Notes: generated by a model not told the origin, from the sequence alone. Numbered from the stretch's first letter, positions 1 to 8,107 are shown. The stretch is DNA of 10,559 nucleotides from an uncultured Actinomyces sp. (GCA_937926415.1 CALBAF010000566.1:1-10559); one strand, 5' to 3'. Numbers and translations are program-made.

Positions 1-857
1 CGCTCGTCCGAGCCACCTTCGAGCGGTGCCGACGCGGCGATAAGGGCGGCGAGCTGCGAGCCTTCGTCCTGGGCGCCGGAGCGTCCGTCGCGAATCGAGG
101 GAAGGCGCGCGGGGTCCCCGGATTCGAGGAGCACGGCATACGGGGAGACCGCACCCAGGGCGACGCGCGTGTCGAGAATGTCCTCGGCCTCGTCGGCCAG
201 CTCGTCCACGCTCATCAACGACGGGCGGGCGACCAGAGTAACCGTGGGGACCTCGTTATCTGCCTCGAGAACGTCGAGAAGTTCATCCTCAGGGTAACCG
301 TGGGCCTTCAGGGCCTCACGGAACGCAGCGACCATCCACGCGGGGTGCGAGTAGCGCACGCCCAGGGCCTCGTCCGCGTCAGCGATCGCATCCATGGCTG
401 CCTCGCGCTCGGACGGGTCCTCGCGCGTGATCGAACGCAACACGGCATTGACGAAACGGACGGGGCCATCGGTGAGGTGCTCACGGGCGACATCGACGGT
501 GGCGGAAACAGCCGCGTGATCGGGCACGCGCATGTCGAGAAGCTGGTGGGCGCCCATGCGCAAGACGACGAGTGCCCGAGGATCAAGCTCGGAGAGTGGC
601 CGATCGATGTGACGGGCAATCACCCAGTCGAGCCGGCCGATTGCACGAAGGGTTCCGTGAACGAGCTCGGATGTGAAAGCGGCGTCGCGGTCAGAAAAAT
701 GGCCGTCGCGCCGGGCCTGGCGCAATGCCTTCGGCAGAATGATGTTGGCAAACGCGCCCTGCGTCGCCACCTCATGAAGGACGTCGTACGCAATGCGACG
801 AGGCTCATCCGCCTTGCGTAGCTTGCGGTAACCGTCCGCGTAACGCCTCTCGCTCAT
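1..857 (-). CDS. rsmB: 16S rRNA (cytosine-967-C5)-methyltransferase RsmB, 5' part, truncated by the left window edge
   Basis: RsmB (Sun/Fmu) uses S-adenosylmethionine to methylate C967 (E. coli numbering) of 16S rRNA in the cytoplasm. The frame is open from an ATG at 857 to the window edge, giving 285 complete codons with no stop. Residues about 20-145 look like the NusB-type RNA-binding domain: DRDAAFTSELVHGTLR near 56-71, an LDPRALVVLRMGAHQL stretch at 91-106 and RFVNAVLRSI at 134-143. After it come SHPAWMV (170-176) and GAQDEGSQL (261-269), both typical of RsmB just before the SAM-binding fold. The catalytic cysteines lie beyond the window and cannot be checked. The family is usually about 430-480 residues, so somewhat over half is present. 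The ATG overlaps the fmt stop by 4 bases (ATGA), and a strong ribosome site, GGAGGA at 869-864, lies 6 bases upstream, which fixes the start. Adjacency to fmt is common in bacteria and supports the call. Confidence 0.93.
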   Translation of the reverse strand, partial: MSERRYADGYRKLRKADEPRRIAYDVLHEVATQGAFANIILPKALRQARRDGHFSDRDAAFTSELVHGTLRAIGRLDWVIARHIDRPLSELDPRALVVLRMGAHQLLDMRVPDHAAVSATVDVAREHLTDGPVRFVNAVLRSITREDPSEREAAMDAIADADEALGVRYSHPAWMVAAFREALKAHGYPEDELLDVLEADNEVPTVTLVARPSLMSVDELADEAEDILDTRVALGAVSPYAVLLESGDPARLPSIRDGRSGAQDEGSQLAALIAASAPLEGGSDE

Positions 858-1798
858 CGCTCATCCTCCAGCTCTCCACCAAGGCGCAGGTCATCGGAGG
901 GCCGCGCTCCCCTCGCCCAGGCGGCCGCGTCCATCCAGGACTTGCCGGCCGGGGCGACCTTGCCGAGCACAAGCGCTCCGCTTGCGCAGCCGACGGTCAC
1001 CTGCTTCTTCGTCACCTCGAGCTGGCCGGGCGCAAGATCGTCACGGTCCACGGGTGTGGCCTTGTCAAGCTTCATGCGGGCCCCGTCCGGCAGCACCGTG
1101 TAGGCACCGGGATTGGGGGTCACGGAGCGAATGACGCGATCCTCGTGCGCGGCGTCGTGGGTGAAAGATACGTAGCCGTCAATGTGCTCGAGGCGGCGCG
1201 CATGCGTCAGCCCTTCGACGCTCTGCGGTACCGCGGTCGCGCTACCGTCGGCGAGCGCATCCACGACGCGAAGCACCTGAGAGGCCCCGGCCTCGGCCAT
1301 CGATGCGAGCAGCTCGCCCGCGCTCTCGTGGCCGATCGCAACCTCGACACGCGAATAGACGTCGCCCGTGTCGAGGCCTTCCTCGAGATTGAATACGCAG
1401 GAGGCGGTCGTCGCGTCGCCTTCGCGAATCGCCCACTGCACAGGCGCGGCACCGCGCCACCTCGGAAGATCAGAAAAGTGGAGGTTGACCCAACCGTGCG
1501 CGGGCATCGCGAGCACGTTCGGCGGAACCAAACCGCCGTACGCCACGACCACGCCGAGGTCTGCCCGGACACCCTCGATACGCTGCGCAATCTCATCGGT
1601 CTTCAGCGTCGTGGTCTCCAACAGTTCCACACCGGATTCGGTGGCAACTTCCGCCACAGGAGACGGATGCAATGTCTTTCCGCGGCCGCGCCGTGCCGGC
1701 GGGCGTGTGATGACGAGGGCGACCTCGTGGGACGACGACAGCAGGGCCTGCAGCGTGGGAACTGCGGCCTCGGGGGTACCAGCAAAAATAATGCGCAC
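854..1798 (-). CDS. fmt: Methionyl-tRNA formyltransferase
   Basis: Fmt transfers a formyl group from 10-formyltetrahydrofolate to Met-tRNA(fMet), producing the initiator for translation. The 314 residues match the family length (E. coli 315). The N-terminal formyltransferase fold starts with MRIIFAGTPEAAVPTLQALL. The catalytic residues known from E. coli (Asn106, His108, Asp144) correspond here to N105 and H107 in VNLHFS and D143 in GLDTGD. The signature loop reads SDLPRWRGAAPVQWA (109-123), where most homologues have SLLP, a small variation outside the catalytic residues. The C-terminal tRNA-binding domain (about 205-314) carries IRSVTPNPGAYTVLPDG and GKSWMDAAAWARG. The start codon is GTG (1798-1796), 34 bases after priA, with no strong Shine-Dalgarno visible. 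The TGA stop overlaps the rsmB start, so the two are probably translationally coupled. Confidence 0.97.
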   Translation of the reverse strand: MRIIFAGTPEAAVPTLQALLSSSHEVALVITRPPARRGRGKTLHPSPVAEVATESGVELLETTTLKTDEIAQRIEGVRADLGVVVAYGGLVPPNVLAMPAHGWVNLHFSDLPRWRGAAPVQWAIREGDATTASCVFNLEEGLDTGDVYSRVEVAIGHESAGELLASMAEAGASQVLRVVDALADGSATAVPQSVEGLTHARRLEHIDGYVSFTHDAAHEDRVIRSVTPNPGAYTVLPDGARMKLDKATPVDRDDLAPGQLEVTKKQVTVGCASGALVLGKVAPAGKSWMDAAAWARGARPSDDLRLGGELEDER

Positions 1799-1832
1799 GG
1801 CCGCCAGTTTACGGCACTGCGCAGGCCCTGAC

Positions 1833-3818
1833 TCAGAAGAGCTCGGGTGGGTTCACGCTCATTTTGACGAGGGGAACCTTTCGCGCGCTGCGGGAACGTC
1901 GAATATCGGTGAGCACCGAGAGCATTGATGAGGCGCCGGCCAGAGGGCTGCGGACGAGCGTGCGCACCTCATTTTCTTCGCCCTCGCGCGTCGCCGGTCG
2001 TACGACGGTACCGACCAGCTCAGCTCCTCCCTCGCGAATAACCTGTTCGGCGACCTGGCGGACCTGAGCCGCCGGCCCATCGAGAGCAACCATCGTCGTG
2101 GCCGGGAAGAAGCCCAGGGCCTCGCGCTCATCGAGCAGACGCTCCGCGTAATCGGTAGGAGCCCAGCGCACCAGCGTCTGCCCCAAGGCATCGGGAATCG
2201 TCCCGACGACGAGGCCGGGGTGGCCTGGGCGGACGAGAGACAACGCGTTCAACCACCGCCTGGCTGCTTCCTCCGGGGCCCACAGCTCCGTGCGGCCAGC
2301 AAGGGCGTGAGCGTCGAGAATGATTGCGGCGGCGTAGCCACTGTCAACGTCGGGTTCAGCTCCCGGTGTCGCAACGACAACAGTGGGACGCGCGGGAAGC
2401 TGACGGCTGATCCGATGAGCTGCCGAAGACTCGAGCACGGACGCGTCCGGCAGGTTGCGTGCGATCTCCTCGGCGGTGCGCGTAGAACCCACGCGAGCCG
2501 CGCGCAGCTCAGTGCCCGAGCAGTGCGGGCACCTCCACGTCTGCGAGGTGCGCGCACACCACGAGCAGGTCGCCTCTCCCCCACTGCCGACGGCGAGAGG
2601 CCCGGAGCAATGACGACAGCGAGCACGTTCGCCGCAGCGCCGACACACGACCGTGGGCCAATACCCTGAGGCCGCGACCTGGATCAGCACGGGGCCTTCT
2701 CGAAGTCCCTGCCGAATCATGCGCAACGCTGCCTGCGGAATGCGCATGTGGCCGCTTGCCCCTTCGCGTTCCGCTTCACTGGCTCCGTGCAGGTGTACGC
2801 GCGGGGTTGCTTCGCGCAGCGCCCCGGGCAGCGGATCAAGACTGGCGGCCCAACCCGAGCGCACGAGAGCCTGAGCTTTGACTGAGCGAGCGTGCGACAG
2901 GACGAGGAGACCTGCTTTTTCGACAGCACACCGTTGGACTGCGACATCCAGGGCATCGCATCGAGGGAATCGGCGCTCACGCAACCGGTCATCACCATCG
3001 TCGCAGATCACGACGAGACCGAGCTGTGCGCAGGGGACCCACACCGCCGAACGCGTTCCAACGACGACGGGGACGCGGCCGAGCGAAGCAGATGCGTGGA
3101 CGCGATAGCGCTCCTCAGCGGTGACCTCGCTGCCGGTCACCGCGACTGTGACTCCGAGATCTTCTTCAATGTGACGGGCGTAGCGCACCGCATCCTCACC
3201 AGTTGCCGTAATGACGATGACGCTGCGACCGGAAGCAACCGTTGAAGCGACGGCATCCGCCAAGCAGCCGCGCAAGGCGGGCCGCAGGGCGGTGACGACC
3301 GCACGCGGAGACTCTCCCGCGGCCAGATGCGCAAGAAGCGCCGGGCCGGCTGAATAGGAGGACCACCCGTGTGAGTCGACCGGGACATCGACGTGCGGCC
3401 ATGCCGGGGCAGATTCTGTGAGAACGGCCTTTTCTCCCCGCGCGTGTCGCGGCGGGATCGCCAGGGACAGCACCTGCGACGTCGTTGCAAGGAAACGCGC
3501 GCCGATGCGACGGGCAGTCGCATAGAGGGTGGGAGGTAGCACGGGCAACGACGAGGAGACAGACTCGACCTGTGCCGTCTCATCGACCAGATCGTCACGG
3601 CGCACGCGCTCAACAATCCAACCGTCGACACGAGAACCCGAGAAACGGACGCGCACAGAGCAACCGACGAGAGCCTGGTCGATCAGCCTGTCGGGGATGA
3701 CGTAGTCGAGTGGCCGATCCATGTGGGGCAAATCGACGTCAACGAGCACGCGAGCGATCTCCGCGCTGCGAGAACGCGGCGGATCGAAACCGTCAAGCAT
3801 GCCCTGTTGGGAAGTCAT
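1833..3818 (-). CDS. priA: PriA-family primosomal protein N', helicase motifs degenerate
   Basis: PriA recognises stalled forks and reloads the replisome. This protein has 661 residues (E. coli 732, mycobacterial forms about 655). The N-terminal DNA-binding region is present (IARVLVDVDLPHMDRPLDYV, residues 21-40). The zinc-binding module is intact, with four Cys pairs: C392/C395, C401/C404, C418/C421 and C430/C433. GTRSAVWVP (254-262), a family landmark, also remains. The ATPase motifs do not: the Walker A GSGKT region is replaced by sequence around 170-205 with no GKT or GKS, the DEEH box is CDDGDD (272-277), and GSATP has become LSHAR (307-311). Actinobacterial PriA proteins are known to lack detectable helicase motifs, so this is a family trait and not decay. 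Probable role: a structural restart factor without unwinding activity. The first ATG (3818) is used. Another in-frame ATG at 3800 (residue 7) cannot be excluded, because AGGA sits only 2 bases before the first. Confidence 0.9.
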   Translation of the reverse strand: MTSQQGMLDGFDPPRSRSAEIARVLVDVDLPHMDRPLDYVIPDRLIDQALVGCSVRVRFSGSRVDGWIVERVRRDDLVDETAQVESVSSSLPVLPPTLYATARRIGARFLATTSQVLSLAIPPRHARGEKAVLTESAPAWPHVDVPVDSHGWSSYSAGPALLAHLAAGESPRAVVTALRPALRGCLADAVASTVASGRSVIVITATGEDAVRYARHIEEDLGVTVAVTGSEVTAEERYRVHASASLGRVPVVVGTRSAVWVPCAQLGLVVICDDGDDRLRERRFPRCDALDVAVQRCAVEKAGLLVLSHARSVKAQALVRSGWAASLDPLPGALREATPRVHLHGASEAEREGASGHMRIPQAALRMIRQGLREGPVLIQVAASGYWPTVVCRRCGERARCRHCSGPLAVGSGGEATCSWCARTSQTWRCPHCSGTELRAARVGSTRTAEEIARNLPDASVLESSAAHRISRQLPARPTVVVATPGAEPDVDSGYAAAIILDAHALAGRTELWAPEEAARRWLNALSLVRPGHPGLVVGTIPDALGQTLVRWAPTDYAERLLDEREALGFFPATTMVALDGPAAQVRQVAEQVIREGGAELVGTVVRPATREGEENEVRTLVRSPLAGASSMLSVLTDIRRSRSARKVPLVKMSVNPPELF

Positions 3819-3860
3819 GGTCCTAGTGAATCACGGCCCGCTCTCACCTGCGTACCACTC
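3819..3860 (-). other. Short VKOR-priA intergenic spacer
   Basis: These 42 bases separate the VKOR stop (TAA) from the first priA ATG. I see no convincing hairpin with a T run and no clear -10/-35 pair, so readthrough from VKOR into priA is the simplest reading. AGGA at 3824-3821 is only 2 bases from the priA ATG at 3818, closer than usual. This leaves the exact priA start slightly uncertain. Confidence 0.4.
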
Positions 3861-4496
3861 TTAGCCGAGAAGCTTCACGCCGTACTTCGCGACCACCATG
3901 GCGAGCACGCTGAAGATGATCAGACCCCACAGGGCCCAGTCAAGCCCCTGGGCAATGAGTCGACGGAGCGCCGCAGGCGCCGGAATCACGCCATCGCGGA
4001 TGTTAATGCGTGTGATCCCGCCAAACACGAGGGTCGTCGTGAGCGTGATGAGCAGGCACCACGGGCACAGCACCTGGATGATGAAGTACGACTGCCCGAA
4101 GAGCCAGAACGCAAAAAAGAGGGCGATCGTGTAGAGCAGGTTGGTGCCCAGCATGTACCAGCGCGGGAACTTCACGCCGGCAAAAATCGCCACTGAAATT
4201 GCCAGGACAACGGCCTCGAAAAAGATACCGAGGAACGCGTTGGGGAAGCCGAGGATACGAGCCTGCCACGTCTGCGCGACCGCCGAACACGACAGCACGG
4301 ATGAAATATCGCAGCCGAAGCGCGCCGAAGAATCAGCAGCCAGCTGCCACGCCTCGATCGAAAGAACGAAAGACGTGACGAGGCCGATGAAGCCGGAGAT
4401 GATCATCTCCAGGCTCGTGCGACGCCGCCAGGCGCGGCGAGCGGACTCGGTCTCGTACGAGGGCAGGTAGTCCTCGGTTTCCAGTGCGTCGCTCAT
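3861..4496 (-). CDS. Vitamin K epoxide reductase (VKOR) family membrane protein
   Basis: Bacterial VKOR homologues are membrane oxidases that pass electrons from a DsbA-like thiol oxidase to quinone, driving disulfide bond formation outside the cytoplasmic membrane. They stand in for DsbB in actinobacteria. This 211-residue protein has a charged cytoplasmic N terminus and five likely membrane helices (about 31-51, 84-106, 113-134, 136-160, 186-203). The two expected cysteine pairs are present: the loop pair C62 and C70 ([10 protein letters not shown]) and the active-site CPWC (144-147) inside helix four. There is no fused thioredoxin domain, so a separate partner is expected; none lies in this window. 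I chose the ATG at 4496, which overlaps the metK stop by 4 bases (ATGA). The frame stays open to an ATG at 4541, but that would place 15 residues inside metK. The gene ends 42 bases before priA. Its position among cytoplasmic housekeeping genes is unexpected. Family assignment is firm; the physiological partner is inference. Confidence 0.92.
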   Translation of the reverse strand: MSDALETEDYLPSYETESARRAWRRRTSLEMIISGFIGLVTSFVLSIEAWQLAADSSARFGCDISSVLSCSAVAQTWQARILGFPNAFLGIFFEAVVLAISVAIFAGVKFPRWYMLGTNLLYTIALFFAFWLFGQSYFIIQVLCPWCLLITLTTTLVFGGITRINIRDGVIPAPAALRRLIAQGLDWALWGLIIFSVLAMVVAKYGVKLLG

Positions 4497-5680
4497 GCCA
4501 GTGCGGCCTTGAGAGCATCGACGCGGTTGGTCGCCTCCCACGGGAACTGGTCGCGACCAAAGTGACCGTATGCGGCGGTCTCGCGGTAGATCGGACGCAG
4601 CAGATCAAGGTCTTCGATCATACCGAGCGGACGCAGGTCGAACACCTCACGAATGGCGTCCGCGATGCGTCCCTCGGGGACCGCTGCAGTGCCGAAGGTG
4701 TCGACGTACAGGCCGATCGGGTGTGCACGTCCGATGGCGTAGGCGAGCTGAATTTCGCATCGCTGGGCAATGCCAGCGGACACGACGTTCTTGGCGACCC
4801 AGCGCGCAGCGTAGGTCGCGGAACGATCGACCTTTGACGGGTCCTTGCCAGAGAACGCGCCGCCGCCGTGGCGGGCCATGCCTCCGTAGGTGTCGACGAT
4901 GATCTTGCGGCCGGTGAGGCCAGCGTCCGCCGCCGGACCGCCCAGGACGAAACGGCCCGAGGGATTGATGAGAGTCTTCATGGAGCCGGTAGCCAAGGCG
5001 AGGCCAGACTCCTCGATCACCGGGGTGATGACGTAGTCGCGCACCGCGTCGGCGATCGCCGACTGCGAGAGCGCCTCGTCGTGCTGGGTGGACACGACGA
5101 TCGTGTCGATACCCACCGGGCGACCGTTCTCGTACGCGAGCGTCACCTGAGTCTTGCCGTCCGGACGCAGCCCCTCGACGGTGCCCTGCTTGCGCACGTC
5201 GGTCAGGCGCTTGGCGAGGCGGTGAGCGAGCCAAATGGGGGCAGGCATCAGGTCGGGCGTGTCAGAGGACGCGTAGCCAAACATGATGCCCTGGTCGCCG
5301 GCGCCGAGACGGTCGCGCGGGTCGCCGCCCTGGGTGCCACGAACCTCAAGAGCCTCGTCGACGCCACCGGCGATATCGGGGCTCTGGCCGTCGAGCGAGA
5401 CAGAGACGCCACAGGAGGCGCCATCGAAGCCAACGCGCGACGAGTCGTATCCGATCGAGAGGATTTCGCGACGTACGATCTCCGGGATTTCGACATACGC
5501 CTCGGTTGTCACCTCGCCGGCGATGTGAATGAGACCGGTTGCCGCCATCGTCTCAACGGCCACGCGCGAGCGCGGATCGGCGGCAAGCAGCGCGTCGAGG
5601 ATCGCATCAGAGATGCGGTCACACACCTTGTCGGGGTGACCTTCGGTAACGGACTCGGAAGAAAAAAGCTGTTGACTCAC
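4493..5680 (-). CDS. metK: S-adenosylmethionine synthase
   Basis: MetK makes S-adenosylmethionine from methionine and ATP, releasing phosphate and diphosphate, in the cytoplasm as a homotetramer. The 395 residues are close to the usual length (E. coli 384). The ATP site begins with [20 protein letters not shown] (7-26; H15 and D17 are the conserved catalytic/Mg positions). Both family signatures are complete: [12 protein letters not shown] (126-137) and [16 protein letters not shown] (272-287). The flexible-loop region near 115-125 is glycine- and charge-rich as expected. The start is GTG at 5680-5678, overlapping the coaBC stop as GTGA; only a weak AAAG precedes it, so coupling to coaBC translation is likely. 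The stop overlaps the start of the VKOR gene. The product supplies methyl groups to RsmB, encoded further along the same run. Confidence 0.98.
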   Translation of the reverse strand: MSQQLFSSESVTEGHPDKVCDRISDAILDALLAADPRSRVAVETMAATGLIHIAGEVTTEAYVEIPEIVRREILSIGYDSSRVGFDGASCGVSVSLDGQSPDIAGGVDEALEVRGTQGGDPRDRLGAGDQGIMFGYASSDTPDLMPAPIWLAHRLAKRLTDVRKQGTVEGLRPDGKTQVTLAYENGRPVGIDTIVVSTQHDEALSQSAIADAVRDYVITPVIEESGLALATGSMKTLINPSGRFVLGGPAADAGLTGRKIIVDTYGGMARHGGGAFSGKDPSKVDRSATYAARWVAKNVVSAGIAQRCEIQLAYAIGRAHPIGLYVDTFGTAAVPEGRIADAIREVFDLRPLGMIEDLDLLRPIYRETAAYGHFGRDQFPWEATNRVDALKAALA

Positions 5681-6906
5681 CGCTTTAGATTATCAAGGAA
5701 TGAAGCCATATGGCCGACAAGACCGGCGGCGACCTCATCCTTTGAGCCGACGTAACGGGCTGCGATGTGACCGCTCGCATCGAGGAGTCGAATATCGTTG
5801 GGGACGTCGCCAAAACCGACGTTCTCCCCCACCCGGTTCAAACAGATGAAATCCGCACCCTTACGAGCGGCCTTGTCAGCGCCGTAGGCGAGGATCTCCT
5901 CGTCGGTACCCGTCTCCGCGGCGAAACCGACGACGAGGGGCGGGCGCGCCTCGCTGTGTCCGATCTCGGCGAGGATATCGGGATTCCGAACCAGGCGGAT
6001 CGTCGGCGCGTCCTCGTTCGTGGGATCTTTCTTCATCTTCAGCTGAGAGGTGGACTCGGGGCGGAAGTCTGCGACGGCAGCCGTCATCACGAGGGCATCG
6101 GCGTCGGCCGTCTGGGCAATCGTTGCCTCGCGCATCTGCAGGGCGCTCCCCACGCGTGTGACCTGCACGTGAGAGGGCAGAGCGGCCAGGAGCGCCGACT
6201 CAACGTTTGCGGTGATCACGCGTACCGATGCGCCCGCACGGGCCGCTGCGGCCGCGATTGCCAGACCCTGGCGACCAGAGGACTGATTTCCCAAGAAACG
6301 CACGGGATCGATGGGTTCGCGTGTGCCGCCGGCGGTCACGACAACCGTGCGGCCGGAAAGAACATGTGATGCCTGTTCGCGAGCGGAAAGCACCTCGAGA
6401 GCCGCCCGTGCGATCTCCTCGGGTTCGGGAAGACGGCCGATGCCGCTGTCGCCAGAGCCGAGCGCGCCGGACGTTGGATCGATGACGTGAACGCCGCGCT
6501 CGCGCAACGTGCGCACGTTCGCCTGGGTGGCGGGTGCCAACCACATGTTGGAGTGCATCGCGGGAGCGACGACGACGGGGGCATCGGAGGCGAGAACCGT
6601 CAGGGACACCATGTCGTCGGCGAAACCACAGGCCAGACGCGCCAAGGAATTCGCAGTGGCTGGCACGACGATGATGAGATCGGCGATGCGCGCTAGCTCC
6701 ACGTGTTCGGCGCGCCCCTCCCCCGTGATCTCCACGGCGACCGGACGTGACGTGATGCCCTCCCAGGTGGAGCGGCCAACGAAATCCAGTGACGCGCGCG
6801 TCGCAGCGACATACACGTCGTGGCCCGCGCGTTGACACTCGCGGACCACGATGGGTGCTTTAAAGGCTGCGACGCCGCCGGTCACGCCGACGACGATCGT
6901 TGCCAT
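5677..6906 (-). CDS. coaBC: Bifunctional phosphopantothenoylcysteine decarboxylase / phosphopantothenate-cysteine ligase CoaBC (Dfp)
   Basis: CoaBC carries out two consecutive steps of coenzyme A synthesis: joining cysteine to 4'-phosphopantothenate, then FMN-dependent decarboxylation to 4'-phosphopantetheine. The 409 residues fit the bifunctional form (E. coli 406). The CoaC flavoprotein half (1 to about 180) shows [11 protein letters not shown] (7-17), the catalytic-type histidine H68 in [22 protein letters not shown] (82-98) and PAMHSNMW (115-122). The substrate clamp reads [13 protein letters not shown] (150-162). E. coli has PxMN and a clamp cysteine at these places; His and a non-Cys residue are here, which I recall as usual for actinobacteria. 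The CoaB half (about 185-409) has [21 protein letters not shown] (191-211, Asn207), AAVADFRP (276-283), KMKK (290-293) and VGFAAETG (326-333). It starts one base after the rpoZ stop, with GAGG at 6916-6913 as a well-spaced ribosome site, and overlaps metK by 4 bases. Confidence 0.97.
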   Translation of the reverse strand: MATIVVGVTGGVAAFKAPIVVRECQRAGHDVYVAATRASLDFVGRSTWEGITSRPVAVEITGEGRAEHVELARIADLIIVVPATANSLARLACGFADDMVSLTVLASDAPVVVAPAMHSNMWLAPATQANVRTLRERGVHVIDPTSGALGSGDSGIGRLPEPEEIARAALEVLSAREQASHVLSGRTVVVTAGGTREPIDPVRFLGNQSSGRQGLAIAAAAARAGASVRVITANVESALLAALPSHVQVTRVGSALQMREATIAQTADADALVMTAAVADFRPESTSQLKMKKDPTNEDAPTIRLVRNPDILAEIGHSEARPPLVVGFAAETGTDEEILAYGADKAARKGADFICLNRVGENVGFGDVPNDIRLLDASGHIAARYVGSKDEVAAGLVGHMASFLDNLKR

Positions 6907-6907
6907 G

Positions 6908-7174
6908 TCATGCCTCGGGGTTAGCTTCGAGAGACAGGAGGCCTTCGTTGATCTCGCGCAGGGAAACCGCCAGGGGCTTCTCGTCCGGCTGCACGTCGAC
7001 GACCGGACCCACGAACTGGATCATGTTCTGCTGAAGCTGCAGATTATAGGAGTTAATCTGGCGCGCACGCTTCGCAGCGAAGATAACCAGCGCGTACTTG
7101 GAATCGACGTGCTCCAGCAGATCGTCAATGGGCGGGGACGTGATGCCCACGGGCTGGGCAACAATTCCGGACAT
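6908..7174 (-). CDS. rpoZ: DNA-directed RNA polymerase omega subunit
   Basis: Omega is the small RNA polymerase subunit that wraps the C-terminal tail of beta-prime and helps core assembly; in E. coli it also forms part of one ppGpp site. The 88 residues match the family (E. coli 91). Conserved positions are PPIDDLLE (14-21) followed by the family hallmark [17 protein letters not shown] (25-41) and the SYNLQLQQN segment after it. The C terminus is acidic and variable as usual ([17 protein letters not shown] near 67-83 is the second conserved patch). The ATG at 7174 has a good ribosome site, AGAGGA at 7188-7183, 8 bases upstream. It lies 36 bases after gmk and one base before coaBC. Gmk-rpoZ-coaBC is a widely conserved order, which supports all three calls. 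Confidence 0.96.
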   Translation of the reverse strand: MSGIVAQPVGITSPPIDDLLEHVDSKYALVIFAAKRARQINSYNLQLQQNMIQFVGPVVDVQPDEKPLAVSLREINEGLLSLEANPEA

Positions 7175-7210
7175 GCGTGTATTCCTCTCAGTGGCGGATT
7201 CAGATAGATA

Positions 7211-7768
7211 CTACTCCAGGCCAATGAGCCGAGCCAGCTCATCGACCGCGCGCTCGATATCGTCGTTGATCACAACGTGGTCAAACTCCGAGGCAGCCTC
7301 GAGCTCAACGCGGGCGGTAGCCAGGCGACGAGCCTGTTCCTCGGGGCCTTCGGTGCCGCGGCCGATCAGGCGACGCTCGAGCTCCTCCCACGAGGGCGGG
7401 GCCAAGAAAATAAACTGTGCGTCGGGCCTGTTGACACGAACCTGGCGTGCGCCGGCCAGGTCAATTTCAAGAAGGACCGGCTTGCCAGCTTCGAGGGCGT
7501 CATCGACGGGACCGCGAGGAGTTCCGTACTTGTTTTTCCCATGAACAAGCGCCCACTCCAACATGTCTCCCCGTTCGATCATTGCATCGAACTCGTGTGG
7601 GGAAACGAAGTAGTAGTGGACGCCGTTCAGTTCACCTGGCCGAGGATCGCGAGTCGTTGCCGAGACCGACACATTCAGCGTCGGGTAGCGTTCCTTGAGC
7701 GCCGCGACAACAGTTCCCTTTCCAACGGCCGTAGGGCCAGCGAGGACAGTCAATTGAGCCTTGTTCAT
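7211..7768 (-). CDS. gmk: Guanylate kinase
   Basis: Gmk phosphorylates GMP to GDP with ATP, an essential step in GTP supply, in the cytoplasm. The protein has 185 residues, at the short end of the family (E. coli 207). The P-loop is GPTAVGKGT (11-19). The residue after the lysine is Gly where the classic motif has Ser/Thr, but GKGT is a known variant in guanylate kinases such as that of Bacillus subtilis. The GMP-binding region follows: SATTRDPRPGE (36-46, R40 and R43), GVHYYFVS (49-56), YGTP (81-84) and LLEIDLAGARQV (99-110). The lid region has RRLIGRGTE (132-140), and the C terminus shows EFDHVVINDD (161-170). It starts 27 bases after mihF. No strong ribosome site precedes the ATG, and an in-frame TGA just upstream rules out a longer version. 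Stop codon TAG. Confidence 0.97.
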   Translation of the reverse strand: MNKAQLTVLAGPTAVGKGTVVAALKERYPTLNVSVSATTRDPRPGELNGVHYYFVSPHEFDAMIERGDMLEWALVHGKNKYGTPRGPVDDALEAGKPVLLEIDLAGARQVRVNRPDAQFIFLAPPSWEELERRLIGRGTEGPEEQARRLATARVELEAASEFDHVVINDDIERAVDELARLIGLE

Positions 7769-7795
7769 GACTCAAGTGTGCCACGCCTGAGCGTA

Positions 7796-8107
7796 TCAGC
7801 CGAAACGCTCGACAAGAGCCTTCCGCTGGACGGGGCCGAGGCCACGTACACGCCTGCTCTGGGCAATCTTGTACTCATCCATCAGGACGGCAGCCGTGTT
7901 CGTGCCGACGCGCGGCAGCGACTCCAGTAGCGAAACGACTTTCATCTTCGCCACGGCTTCGTCTGAATCAGCGAGTTCCAAAACCTCAGACAGGTTCATC
8001 GAACGCGCCTTGAGCGCGTTCTTCACTTCGGCGCGACGCCGACGGGCCTGTGTCGCCTTCTCGAGGGCCTGTGCCCTCTGTTCCGGCGTGAGATCAGGTA
8101 GTGCCAT
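7796..8107 (-). CDS. mihF: Integration host factor, actinobacterial type (mIHF)
   Basis: Actinobacterial IHF is a small basic nucleoid-associated protein, unrelated to the HU/IHF fold of proteobacteria. It bends and organises DNA and was first described as the host factor for mycobacteriophage L5 integration. The protein has 103 residues starting MALPDLTPEQRAQALEKATQ, matching the functional short mycobacterial form. The N-terminal helix is rich in Arg/Lys (ARRRRAEVKN, 21-30). The C-terminal half holds the helix-two-turn-helix DNA-binding region: LLESLPRVGTN (60-70), VLMDEYKIA (74-82) and SRRVRGLGPVQRKAL (84-98), ending RFG. I chose the ATG at 8107 because GAGGAG (8122-8117) lies 9 bases upstream. 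The in-frame ATG at 8116 directly abuts that ribosome site and is implausible. It is the first gene after the only sizeable gap, so it probably leads the unit mihF-gmk-rpoZ-coaBC and beyond. Confidence 0.95.
   Translation of the reverse strand: MALPDLTPEQRAQALEKATQARRRRAEVKNALKARSMNLSEVLELADSDEAVAKMKVVSLLESLPRVGTNTAAVLMDEYKIAQSRRVRGLGPVQRKALVERFG

Noticed and set aside
308..808. Two minus-strand frames (308-619 and 620-808) at the left end
   Set aside because: They are in a different frame from the RsmB reading frame, which is open from 857 to the edge and shows NusB-domain and RsmB motifs throughout. Their translations are Ser/Arg/Pro-rich noise.
1145..1831. Plus-strand open frame (228 codons) opposite fmt
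   Set aside because: A shadow of the fmt codon bias; Arg-rich, low-complexity translation with no family resemblance.
1833..3818. priA as a decaying pseudogene
   Set aside because: Helicase motifs are missing, but the frame is full length, the zinc cysteines are all present, and lack of these motifs is a known trait of actinobacterial PriA.
4868..5755. Long plus-strand open frame (295 codons) opposite metK
   Set aside because: It lies antisense to metK, whose motifs are unmistakable. High-GC codon bias routinely opens antisense frames. The predicted protein is rich in Arg/Asp/Gly/Val with no recognisable domain and no ribosome site context.
5767..6369. Plus-strand open frame (200 codons) opposite coaBC
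   Set aside because: Antisense to the CoaB domain of a complete, motif-rich coaBC; no independent evidence.
7708..7738. Gmk P-loop GKGT read as a damaged Walker A
   Set aside because: GKGT occurs in functional guanylate kinases of other bacteria, and every other GMP-binding motif is intact.
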